Assembly: GCF_003259435.1 (NCBI RefSeq)
Contig: NZ_QLMA01000010.1
Span: forward strand, 186,001-250,000
Direction: 5' to 3'
Length of the DNA: 64,000 nt
Source of the DNA: Chitinophaga dinghuensis
Lineage (GTDB): Bacteria; Bacteroidota; Bacteroidia; Chitinophagales; Chitinophagaceae
Shown here: positions 18,642-26,419 of the stretch, one piece after another
Layout of the letters: each line of letters begins with the position of its first letter
How positions within the stretch are numbered: position 1 is the first letter of the stretch
Program-made: the position numbers and the translations under genes
Notes under the pieces: model-generated
The model's database searches: none
Seen by the model: only the letters and a program-made list of their open reading frames with translations
Told to the model about the DNA's origin: nothing

Positions 18642-19805
18642 ATGACACGCAAGCTCAGAATGGGAATGATTGGAGGCGGTAAAGATGCCTTCATCGGTGC
18701 TATACACCGTATTGCCGCCAACATGGACGGCCTTATTGAACTCGTTGCAGGCGCTCTCAGTGTAAATCCTGAGATTGCTGTTGATTCCGGGCAGATGCTG
18801 TTCCTCGATCCGGAACGCACCTACACGGACTTCAAAACAATGCTGGAAAAAGAAGCTGCCATGCCGGCAGATAAACGACTGGACTTCGTGACCATCGTAA
18901 CTCCCAACTTCGCCCACTTTGAACCTGCCATGATGGCGCTGGACAAAGGATTTAACGTGGTAATTGAAAAACCAATCACCATCTCCCTGGACGAAGCCAA
19001 ACAATTGAAAGCAAAAGTAGAAGCCACCGGCCTCTCCTTACTACTGACACATACATACACCGGTTATCCAATGGTCAAACAGGCCCGCCAAATGGTGAAA
19101 AACGGAGACCTCGGTCAAATCAGAAAAGTATGGGTGGAATATCCACAGGGCTGGCTGTCTAAACTCAGCGAAAGAGAAGGAAATGCACAAGCAGCATGGA
19201 GAACCGATCCAAAAAGATCCGGAAAAGCCGGCGCAATGGGAGACATCGGTACACATGCCTTCAACCTCGCTGAATATATCACCGGCGCTAAACTAGAAAA
19301 ATTATGTGCCGACCTCAATATCGTTGTTCCTGGCCGCGCCCTGGATGATGATGGGGCTGTACTCCTCCGCTTCGATAATGGCGCCTCCGGCGTACTGATG
19401 GCCACCCAGGTAGCCGCAGGCGAGGAAAATGCCCTCAAAATCCGGGTATACGGCGAAAAAGGCGGCCTGGAATGGGCACAACATGAACCAAATACCCTGC
19501 TGGTAAAATGGCTGGACAAACCGACCGAAATATACAGAGCTGGTAATGGTTACAAAGCCCAGTCATCTTACATGACACATAATACCCGCACACCAGGAGG
19601 ACATCCGGAAGGATATCTGGAGGCTTTCGGAAATCTGTATCGTAACTTTGCGCAGACTTTATCCGCGAAAATCGATGGAACCCAGCCCGCACCCGAATCC
19701 CTGGATTTCCCAGGCGTAGAAGAAGGTATCCGTGGTATGGCATTTATCGATAATGTGGTGAAATCTTCCCAAAGCGACACCAAATGGACTAATTTCGAAA
19801 TCTAG
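18642..19805 (+). CDS. Gfo/Idh/MocA family oxidoreductase (ThuB-like sugar dehydrogenase)
   Basis: A 387-residue NAD(P)-dependent dehydrogenase. The dinucleotide-binding segment MGMIGGGKDAFIGAIHR is near residues 7-23, the family lysine motif VVIEKPITIS near 105-114, and MGDIGTHAFNLAEYITGAKL near 200-219 carries the catalytic His region. No twin-arginine or lipoprotein signal is present, so this member is cytoplasmic. Family members oxidise or reduce sugar ring hydroxyls; ThuB of rhizobia works at C3 of trehalose-type disaccharides together with ThuA. Two ThuA-domain proteins are encoded in the same operon, which supports a 3-keto-sugar role here. It is 29 nt after the MFS gene and 24 nt before the isomerase gene. 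Confidence 0.88.
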   Translation: MTRKLRMGMIGGGKDAFIGAIHRIAANMDGLIELVAGALSVNPEIAVDSGQMLFLDPERTYTDFKTMLEKEAAMPADKRLDFVTIVTPNFAHFEPAMMALDKGFNVVIEKPITISLDEAKQLKAKVEATGLSLLLTHTYTGYPMVKQARQMVKNGDLGQIRKVWVEYPQGWLSKLSEREGNAQAAWRTDPKRSGKAGAMGDIGTHAFNLAEYITGAKLEKLCADLNIVVPGRALDDDGAVLLRFDNGASGVLMATQVAAGEENALKIRVYGEKGGLEWAQHEPNTLLVKWLDKPTEIYRAGNGYKAQSSYMTHNTRTPGGHPEGYLEAFGNLYRNFAQTLSAKIDGTQPAPESLDFPGVEEGIRGMAFIDNVVKSSQSDTKWTNFEI

Positions 19806-19829
19806 TAACTGGTTAAACGGAAAGGTATT

Positions 19830-20885
19830 ATGAGAACAATAAAAGGACCTGGTATATTTCTCGCCCAGTTCATGGGCGATACTGCTCCCTTTAACAGTCT
19901 GAAAAGTATCTGTGAATGGGCCGCCTCCATTGGTTTTAAAGGAGTGCAAATCCCTAGCTGGGACACGCGTCTCATCAATCTGCAACAAGCCGCTGAAAGC
20001 AAAACATATGCAGATGAAATCAAAGGCATCGTAAACGCCTCAGGACTGGAAATTACAGAGCTGAGTACACATCTGCAAGGACAACTCGTAGCAGTGAATC
20101 CTGCTTTCTCTGAAATGTTCGATCAGTTTGCACCTGCACAGTATCACAATAATATCAATGCCCGCACGGAATGGGCAGTGAACCAGCTGAAATACGCCGC
20201 TAAAGCCAGTCGCAACCTGGGACTGGACGCACATGCCACCTTCAGCGGCGCACTCCTCTGGGCCCCAGCCATGTACCCTTGGCCACAACGCCCTACAGGA
20301 TTGGTAGAAGCCGGATTCGCAGAACTGGCCAAACGCTGGATGCCTATCCTCAATGCATTTGAAGAACAAGGGGTGGATGTATGCTATGAAATACATCCTG
20401 GCGAAGATCTTCACGATGGCGCCAGCTATGAGCGCTTCCTCGAAGCAGTAGGCAATCATAAAAGAGCATGCCTCCTGTATGATCCAAGTCACCTCGTGCT
20501 GCAATGCCTGAACTATCTGGAATACATCGATATCTATCACGAAAGAATCAAAGCGTTCCATGTGAAAGATGCGGAATTCAACCCTACCGGCAGATCCGGC
20601 GTATACGGCGGATTCCAGTCCTGGATAGATCGTCCGGGAAGATTCCGTTCCCTCGGCGATGGACAGGTGGATTTCAAATCTGTGTTCAGCAAACTAACCC
20701 AATACGATTATGCCGGATGGGCTGTAATGGAATGGGAATGCTGCATGAAACATCCGGAAGATGGCGCAAAAGAAGGCGCTCCTTTCATTAAAAATCATAT
20801 CATCCGCGTGACCGATAAGGCATTCGATGATTTCGCAGGCGCAGCCACCGACGACGCTTTCAACAATAGAATATTGGGAATCTGA
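19830..20885 (+). CDS. Sugar phosphate isomerase/epimerase (xylose isomerase-like TIM barrel)
   Basis: A 351-residue protein of the AP endonuclease 2/xylose isomerase-like TIM-barrel family. Metal-ligand-like residues lie in VCYEIHPGEDLHDG near residues 186-199 (Glu), LLYDPSHLVLQ near 215-225 (Asp, His), FHVKDAEFNPTG near 240-252 (His, Asp) and VMEWECCM near 298-305 (Glu). The protein has no signal peptide. In keto-sugar operons such proteins are thought to isomerise, epimerise or cleave keto-sugar intermediates; the reaction here is not determined. It lies between the dehydrogenase and the cytochrome gene, in one apparent transcript. Confidence 0.85.
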   Translation: MRTIKGPGIFLAQFMGDTAPFNSLKSICEWAASIGFKGVQIPSWDTRLINLQQAAESKTYADEIKGIVNASGLEITELSTHLQGQLVAVNPAFSEMFDQFAPAQYHNNINARTEWAVNQLKYAAKASRNLGLDAHATFSGALLWAPAMYPWPQRPTGLVEAGFAELAKRWMPILNAFEEQGVDVCYEIHPGEDLHDGASYERFLEAVGNHKRACLLYDPSHLVLQCLNYLEYIDIYHERIKAFHVKDAEFNPTGRSGVYGGFQSWIDRPGRFRSLGDGQVDFKSVFSKLTQYDYAGWAVMEWECCMKHPEDGAKEGAPFIKNHIIRVTDKAFDDFAGAATDDAFNNRILGI

Positions 20886-20921
20886 TAAAAATAAGCATCA
20901 CATAAAAAATAAAAACAGAAA

Positions 20922-21326
20922 ATGAAAAAGAGATATCTGGCGCCGTTTGTATTGAGTGCATTATTCTTCGCAGCTTGTGGTGGTGGCGACAAAGCCGCAC
21001 AAACGACAAGTGAAACTGAGCATGCAGCTGATAATTCTATGGTATCACCTAATGCGAACAAACCTCTGACTAAAGGACAGGAACTGATGGCGCAGTCTGA
21101 CTGCAAAACCTGTCATAAGGAAGAGATGAAACTGGTAGGTCCTTCTTTCAAGGATATCGCCGGCAAATACCCGAACAATGACGAAAATGTGGATAAACTG
21201 GCTGATAAAATCATCAAAGGTGGTTCAGGTAACTGGGGCGAAGTAGCAATGCTGCCACATACCAACGTTTCTAAGGATGATGCAAAAGAAATGGTGAAAT
21301 ATATCCTTTCTCTTTCTGCCAATTAA
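20922..21326 (+). CDS. Cytochrome c lipoprotein (class I, c551-like)
   Basis: A 134-residue periplasm-facing lipoprotein. The signal MKKRYLAPFVLSALFFAACG has its lipobox Cys at residue 19 (FAAC), followed by a Ser/Thr/Ala linker. A single heme motif CKTCH occurs near 65-69, with VGPSF shortly after and the likely axial Met in EVAMLPH near 108. It is closely similar to the cytochrome domain inside the large fusion protein of the same operon (near residues 875-950), pointing to duplication. It probably accepts electrons from a periplasmic sugar dehydrogenase and passes them to the respiratory chain. Confidence 0.9.
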   Translation: MKKRYLAPFVLSALFFAACGGGDKAAQTTSETEHAADNSMVSPNANKPLTKGQELMAQSDCKTCHKEEMKLVGPSFKDIAGKYPNNDENVDKLADKIIKGGSGNWGEVAMLPHTNVSKDDAKEMVKYILSLSAN

Positions 21327-21353
21327 TCAACTTTCATCTTACAAAATGCCAGC

Positions 21354-22070
21354 ATGAAAAAAGTAATCCTGGCTGCTGCGCTGACCGCATTGATCGGTAC
21401 ATCTGCATCAGCTCAACAACCCAACACCCTCACTGCCAAAGAAAAGAAAGCGGGATGGAAATTGCTGTTTGATGGCAAAACCACTAAGGGATGGCATACG
21501 TTTCATAAAGATGCTGCCAGCCCGGCATGGAAAGTAGAAGATGGCGCCCTCGTCCTCGATCAGGCAGCTAAAAAGAACGGCGCTCCCGGTGGCGACCTCG
21601 TTACCAACGATGAATTTGAAAACTATGAACTGTCCATCCAATGGAAAATCTCCGAAGGCGGCAACAGTGGTATCATTTTCAGCGTGAACGAATCGCCGGA
21701 ATACAAGGCTACCTACGAAACAGGCCCTGAAATGCAAGTACTGGATGACGACAAACATCCGGATGGCAAAATCATCAAACATAATGCTGGCGACCTGTAT
21801 GATCTGGTGAAATCCTCCCAGAAGGCCGTTAAACCCGTTGGTGAATGGAATACCGCCCAGATCATCAAGAAAAACGGTCATCTGACCCTGAAACTCAATG
21901 GCGTTACTACCGTTGAAACAACCATGGGCACTCCTGAATGGGACGCCCTCATTGCTAATAGTAAATTCAAAACCTGGAAAGGATTCGGCAAATATCAAAA
22001 AGGCCATATCGCTCTCCAGGACCACGGCGACGTAGTGTCTTACCGCGATATTAAAATCCGGCAGTTGTAA
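21354..22070 (+). CDS. DUF1080 (3-keto-disaccharide hydrolase type) secreted protein
   Basis: A 238-residue secreted protein. The signal peptide MKKVILAAALTALIGTSASA probably ends at the ASA-QQ boundary. The rest is one DUF1080 domain, a concanavalin-like beta sandwich: WKLLFDGKTTKGWHTF near residues 35-50, EGGNSGIIFSV near 100-110, GPEMQVLDDDKHPDG near 122-136 and HIALQDHGDVVSYRDIKIRQL at the end. Pfam family PF06439 is named 3-keto-disaccharide hydrolase, after members that cleave glycosides once C3 has been oxidised. The neighbouring dehydrogenase, ThuA and cytochrome genes agree with that role. A hairpin at 22089-22123 follows. Confidence 0.9.
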   Translation: MKKVILAAALTALIGTSASAQQPNTLTAKEKKAGWKLLFDGKTTKGWHTFHKDAASPAWKVEDGALVLDQAAKKNGAPGGDLVTNDEFENYELSIQWKISEGGNSGIIFSVNESPEYKATYETGPEMQVLDDDKHPDGKIIKHNAGDLYDLVKSSQKAVKPVGEWNTAQIIKKNGHLTLKLNGVTTVETTMGTPEWDALIANSKFKTWKGFGKYQKGHIALQDHGDVVSYRDIKIRQL

Positions 22071-22088
22071 TCACAATTGCCTGCACAT

Positions 22089-22123
22089 AAAGGCATAAAG
22101 CGAATACACGCTTTATGCCTTTT
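22089..22123 (+). terminator. Hairpin between the DUF1080 and ThuA genes
   Basis: AAGGCATAAAGCG pairs with CGCTTTATGCCTT around AATACA, followed by TTT. It may be a terminator or a partial attenuator within the operon, lowering expression of the two downstream ThuA genes. Confidence 0.65.
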
Positions 22124-22156
22124 CTATTCCAACGATATAACAACCACGTATAAACG

Positions 22157-22885
22157 ATGAAAAAAATCACCACGTTCCTCGCGTTTTTATTACTGGTGGC
22201 CTCCATCACGGCCAATGCAAAACACAAGTACCGCGTACTCGTATTTTCCAAAACGAAAGGATTCCGACACGACTGCATCCCTGTCGCTAAATCAGCCATC
22301 ATGAAACTCGGCGCTGAAAACGGATTCGCAGTAGATACCACTGAAGACGCCGCAGTATTCACTTACAAAAACCTGAAGAAATACGATGCCGTTATCTTCA
22401 GCTGCACCACCGGCGACGTCCTCGATGATGCCCAACAAGAAGCCTTTCAACAATATATTCACAAAGGAGGCGGATTCATGGGCATTCACGCTGCCACCGA
22501 TACGGAATACGATTGGCCATGGTATGGCAAACTGGCAGGGGCTTACTTCACCAGCCATCCTAAACAACAGGTAGCCACCCTCAAAGTGGTAGATAAAACA
22601 CATATATCCACCAAACATCTGCCAGACGACTGGACCCGCAAAGATGAATGGTACAATTTCAAGGACATCAATCCCGATATTCATGTACTGATTAAAATCG
22701 ATGAATCTACCTACGAAGGCGGGAAGAATGGAGACAACCATCCTATGTGCTGGTACCACTCCTTCGAAGGCGGACGCTCCTTCTACACAGAAATGGGCCA
22801 TACTAAAGAATCCTATTCCGACCCGCTGTACCTACAGCATTTACTCGGTGGTATTCAATATGCAGCCAACATCAAAGTGAAATAA
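22157..22885 (+). CDS. ThuA-domain secreted protein
   Basis: A 242-residue protein with a signal peptide (MKKITTFLAFLLLVASITANA). The mature part is a ThuA fold, a glutamine-amidotransferase-like class named after trehalose utilisation protein A. Features are RVLVFSKTKGFRHDCIP near residues 26-42, DAVIFSCTTGDVLDD near 80-94, GGGFMGIHAATDTEYDW near 107-123, and HPMCWYHSFEGGRSFYTEMGHTKESY near 195-220. A closely similar domain opens the next protein. The function is not fully established; context suggests handling of 3-keto-glycosides in the periplasm. Confidence 0.88.
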   Translation: MKKITTFLAFLLLVASITANAKHKYRVLVFSKTKGFRHDCIPVAKSAIMKLGAENGFAVDTTEDAAVFTYKNLKKYDAVIFSCTTGDVLDDAQQEAFQQYIHKGGGFMGIHAATDTEYDWPWYGKLAGAYFTSHPKQQVATLKVVDKTHISTKHLPDDWTRKDEWYNFKDINPDIHVLIKIDESTYEGGKNGDNHPMCWYHSFEGGRSFYTEMGHTKESYSDPLYLQHLLGGIQYAANIKVK

Positions 22886-22912
22886 TTCCTATCACCCTTT
22901 ATTCCCCATATA

Positions 22913-25900
22913 ATGAAACTTATTAACAGACTATTACTGCTGATAGTAGTGGTGACTATCGTTGCCGGCTGTACGAAAAAACGGGAAGGCAAACCTAAAA
23001 TACTGGTATTCACCAAAACCATGGGATTCCGCCATGCCTCTATCCCTGCAGGCATTGAAGCTTTCCAGACTACCCTTGCTAAAGACCTGAACATCCAGGT
23101 GGATACTACCGAAGACGCCACCAAATTCAATGAAGACACCCTCGCTCAATACGCGGCGGTAGTATTCCTGAATACAACCGGCGATGTACTGGACAACTAC
23201 CAGGAAGCGGATTTCGAACGATATATCCAGGCCGGTGGCGGATTTGTAGGCGTTCATGCCGGTACTGATACAGAGTACGACTGGGGCTGGTACAATCACC
23301 TGGTAGGCGCACAATTTGCCAACCATCCGGAAGGCGTTCATGATGCCAAACTGGACGTAAAAACACCTCAGTTCTTCGATCCATATAAACTGCCGCCATC
23401 CTTCTCCCATACAGATGAATGGTACAATTTCAAAAAACTGGATACCACTGTAAAAGTGCTCATCTCCCTGGATGAAACCACCTACAAAGGCGGTACAATG
23501 AACAATAATCATCCTATCGCATGGTATCACGAATACGATGGCGGACGCGCTTTCTATACCGGAATGGGCCATACCCCGGAATCTTACAAAGAGGAGAATT
23601 TCCTCCATCAATTGAGAGCCGGTATTAAATATGCCATCGGAGAAAATCAGGTACTGGACTATAGCAAAGCCACCACTTTACGCGTACCGGAGGAAGACAG
23701 ATTCACGAAGAATGTATTGGCAGCAGGACAATTCTTTGAACCTACAGAGATGACCATCCTGCCCAACCTCGACATTCTCGTGGCACAACGCAGAGGCGAA
23801 CTCCTGATGTATAAACAAGCAGACAAAACCATCTCTCAGGTAGGATTCCTAAATGTTTACTACAAAACAAATGTTCCAAATGTAAACGCAGAAGAAGGCG
23901 TCCTCGGATTAGCCGCAGATCCTGATTATAGAAGCAATCACTACATCTACATCTTCTATTCTCCGGCAGACACTTCTGTCAATCGCCTGTCCAGATTCAA
24001 GTTTGAAAACAACAAACTGGATATGGCCTCTGAAAAACAGATCCTGCAATTCTATTCACAGCGCGACATTTGCTGCCATACGGGCGGTTCCATTGCATTT
24101 GGACCAGATAATCTCCTTTATCTTTCCACAGGCGATAACACCACTCCATTTGATGAACCAGGCCAAAAATATGCGAGCAAAGGATATGGCCCAACCGATG
24201 ATCGTCCGGGCCATCTGCAGTACGACGGCAGACGCTCGTCTTCCAATACCAACGACCTCCGTGGTAAAATCCTGCGCATAAAAGTAGAGGCTGATGGTAG
24301 CTACTCCATTCCGGAAGGAAACCTTTTCAAAAAAGGTACAACCGGCGCCAGACCTGAAATCTACGCGATGGGAACCCGCAATCCTTATCGCATTTCCATT
24401 GATAAGAAAACCGGCTACCTCTATTGGGGCGAAGTAGGCCCCGATGCAAATGAAGACGACAGTCTCCGCGGCCCACGTGGTTACGATGAGGTAAACCAGG
24501 CGAAAAAGCCCGGCTATTATGGTTATCCGCTCTTTATAGCCGATAACAAGCCTTATCGGGAATATGACTATGAAACAGGTAAAAGCGGGGCATTTTACGA
24601 CCCGAAACACCCCATTAACAATTCCCGCAATAATACAGGCTTGAAAGAACTGCCGCCCGCTGTGCCTGCATTCATCTGGTATCCTTATGGAAAATCAGCA
24701 GAATTCCCGCTGGTAGGCGCCGGTGGCCGTAATGCGGAAGCAGGACCAATATACCACAGCGAATATTATCCCAAAGAGACACGTTTCCCTGATTACTACA
24801 ACGATAAACTTTTTATCTACGATTGGATGCGCGGCTGGATAATGGCTGTTACCATGGATAAAGATGCTAACTATTCCAAAATGGAGCGCTTTATGCCTAA
24901 CCTTAAACTGAACGCGCCTATCGATATGGAAATGGGACCAGACGGTCGTCTTTATGTACTCGAATACGGTAATGGCTGGTTCAGTAAGAATGCTGATGCA
25001 GCATTAACCCGTATCGATTTTAACGGCGGCAACCGCGCTCCTGTAGCTGCGTTGGAAGTAGATAAATTAAGCGGAGGCCTTCCTTTCACAGTGAAACTCT
25101 CTGCCAAAGGCAGCAAAGATCCTGACGGCGATAAACTAACCTATCTCTGGTATTTCGGTAACGGTAATAAGAAAGAAACCAAAGAACCTACTGTGGATTA
25201 TACATTTACCAGTCCTGGTGAATATAGTATATCCGTTGACGTTATAGACGACAAAGGCGCGAAAACGCGCAGTATTCAAATTCCTGTCTATGCAGGTAAC
25301 GAAGCGCCAGTGGTAAATATCAGCGTCAAAGGCAACAAGATGTTCTATTTCCCTGGAAAAGAGGTTAGCTATTCCGTAGATGTTCGCGACCATGAAGATG
25401 GTAATTCTGCCGATGGTAAACTGGATCTTAGCAATCTGTATGTAAAGGCTGATTACGTACAAGGCCGGGATAAAGCAGCGGCTCCTCAAGGCCACCAAAT
25501 CATTACTGGCGCTATCGCCGGTAAGAATATCATGGAAATTTCCGATTGTAAAACCTGCCATAAAACGGATGAAAAGTCTATCGGACCATCCTTTAAGCAG
25601 GTAGCAGAAAAGTATAAAGCAGATCCTGCTGCACCAGATAAACTGGCGCAAAAAATCATCAACGGCGGTGGTGGCGTATGGGGAGAAACCGCTATGGCGG
25701 CTCACCCAACGCTCTCTATGACAGAGGCGCGTCAACTGGTGGAATATATTTATTCCATCGGAGGAGCCACTACCCGTGAACCTTCACTGGCAGCAAACGG
25801 TAATATTAATCCGGCACTGAAAGGACAAATAAAAGACGATGGCGTACTTTATCTCACCGCCAGCTATACCGATAAAGGCAGCACCGGCATTAAACCTATG

Positions 25901-26317
25901 ACAGGCGCCGCTGCCCTGGCATTGTACAACCCGCGCATCCCTGCTGCAAGCTATAGCAAAGCGGATGGAGTTTCTGCATTCGAAATGAATGGCATGAAAT
26001 TCCTGATCCCAGGCGTAACGCCTAGCTCCGTAGAATACGCAGGCCTGGACCTCACCGATGTAACAGCCATCGACCTGACTTACATGGTGAATAAAGCAGT
26101 ACAAGCCGGCTTCCAGGTAGAAGCCTCTCTGGACGGCAATCCGCTGGGATCTACCGTAATCGGACCTGGCGCTCCTGAGAAAGCCCCGGCCAACAGCAGT
26201 ATCAAAATTACCCCTGTAACAGATGGTAAAAAACATACGCTGAGATTGCATTTTAAACCGACTGACACCAAAGAACAAGTGCCACTGGGCATCACGTCCA
26301 TTACACTTCGTTCATAA
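22913..26317 (+). CDS. Lipoprotein fusion: ThuA - PQQ-type sugar dehydrogenase - PKD - cytochrome c - C-terminal beta domain
   Basis: A large 1134-residue lipoprotein with lipobox VAGC (Cys20). Domains in order are ThuA (about 28-250, with ILVFTKTMGFRHASIP and GGGFVGVHAGTDTEYDW) and a soluble-glucose-dehydrogenase-like beta-propeller (about 260-700). The propeller contains DICCHTGGSIAFGPDNLLYLSTGD and NDLRGKILRIKVEADG. A PKD domain follows (about 706-800, DPDGDKLTYLWYFGNG), then a class I cytochrome c domain (about 870-950, heme site CKTCH near 878-882). The last 160 residues look like a carbohydrate-binding beta sandwich of CBM6 type. The order places substrate handling, oxidation and electron acceptor in one outer-facing chain. 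It is the last gene of the operon and is followed by a strong terminator. Confidence 0.9.
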   Translation: MKLINRLLLLIVVVTIVAGCTKKREGKPKILVFTKTMGFRHASIPAGIEAFQTTLAKDLNIQVDTTEDATKFNEDTLAQYAAVVFLNTTGDVLDNYQEADFERYIQAGGGFVGVHAGTDTEYDWGWYNHLVGAQFANHPEGVHDAKLDVKTPQFFDPYKLPPSFSHTDEWYNFKKLDTTVKVLISLDETTYKGGTMNNNHPIAWYHEYDGGRAFYTGMGHTPESYKEENFLHQLRAGIKYAIGENQVLDYSKATTLRVPEEDRFTKNVLAAGQFFEPTEMTILPNLDILVAQRRGELLMYKQADKTISQVGFLNVYYKTNVPNVNAEEGVLGLAADPDYRSNHYIYIFYSPADTSVNRLSRFKFENNKLDMASEKQILQFYSQRDICCHTGGSIAFGPDNLLYLSTGDNTTPFDEPGQKYASKGYGPTDDRPGHLQYDGRRSSSNTNDLRGKILRIKVEADGSYSIPEGNLFKKGTTGARPEIYAMGTRNPYRISIDKKTGYLYWGEVGPDANEDDSLRGPRGYDEVNQAKKPGYYGYPLFIADNKPYREYDYETGKSGAFYDPKHPINNSRNNTGLKELPPAVPAFIWYPYGKSAEFPLVGAGGRNAEAGPIYHSEYYPKETRFPDYYNDKLFIYDWMRGWIMAVTMDKDANYSKMERFMPNLKLNAPIDMEMGPDGRLYVLEYGNGWFSKNADAALTRIDFNGGNRAPVAALEVDKLSGGLPFTVKLSAKGSKDPDGDKLTYLWYFGNGNKKETKEPTVDYTFTSPGEYSISVDVIDDKGAKTRSIQIPVYAGNEAPVVNISVKGNKMFYFPGKEVSYSVDVRDHEDGNSADGKLDLSNLYVKADYVQGRDKAAAPQGHQIITGAIAGKNIMEISDCKTCHKTDEKSIGPSFKQVAEKYKADPAAPDKLAQKIINGGGGVWGETAMAAHPTLSMTEARQLVEYIYSIGGATTREPSLAANGNINPALKGQIKDDGVLYLTASYTDKGSTGIKPMTGAAALALYNPRIPAASYSKADGVSAFEMNGMKFLIPGVTPSSVEYAGLDLTDVTAIDLTYMVNKAVQAGFQVEASLDGNPLGSTVIGPGAPEKAPANSSIKITPVTDGKKHTLRLHFKPTDTKEQVPLGITSITLRS

Positions 26318-26334
26318 TAGATAATTACAAATAA

Positions 26335-26380
26335 CGAAACTAAAAACGGGATGCTAAAAAGCATCCCGTTTTTAGTTTCG
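26335..26380. terminator. Bidirectional terminator with a 21-bp perfect stem
   Basis: The arm at 26335-26355 (ends GGGATGCT) is the exact reverse complement of 26360-26380, with an AAAA loop. A/T-rich stem bases supply the U-tract in both directions. It separates the rightward keto-sugar operon from the leftward GH92 gene. Confidence 0.9.
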
Positions 26381-26419
26381 TCTCCACTCAGTAGTGACGG
26401 CGATCTTAGTGATACTTTA

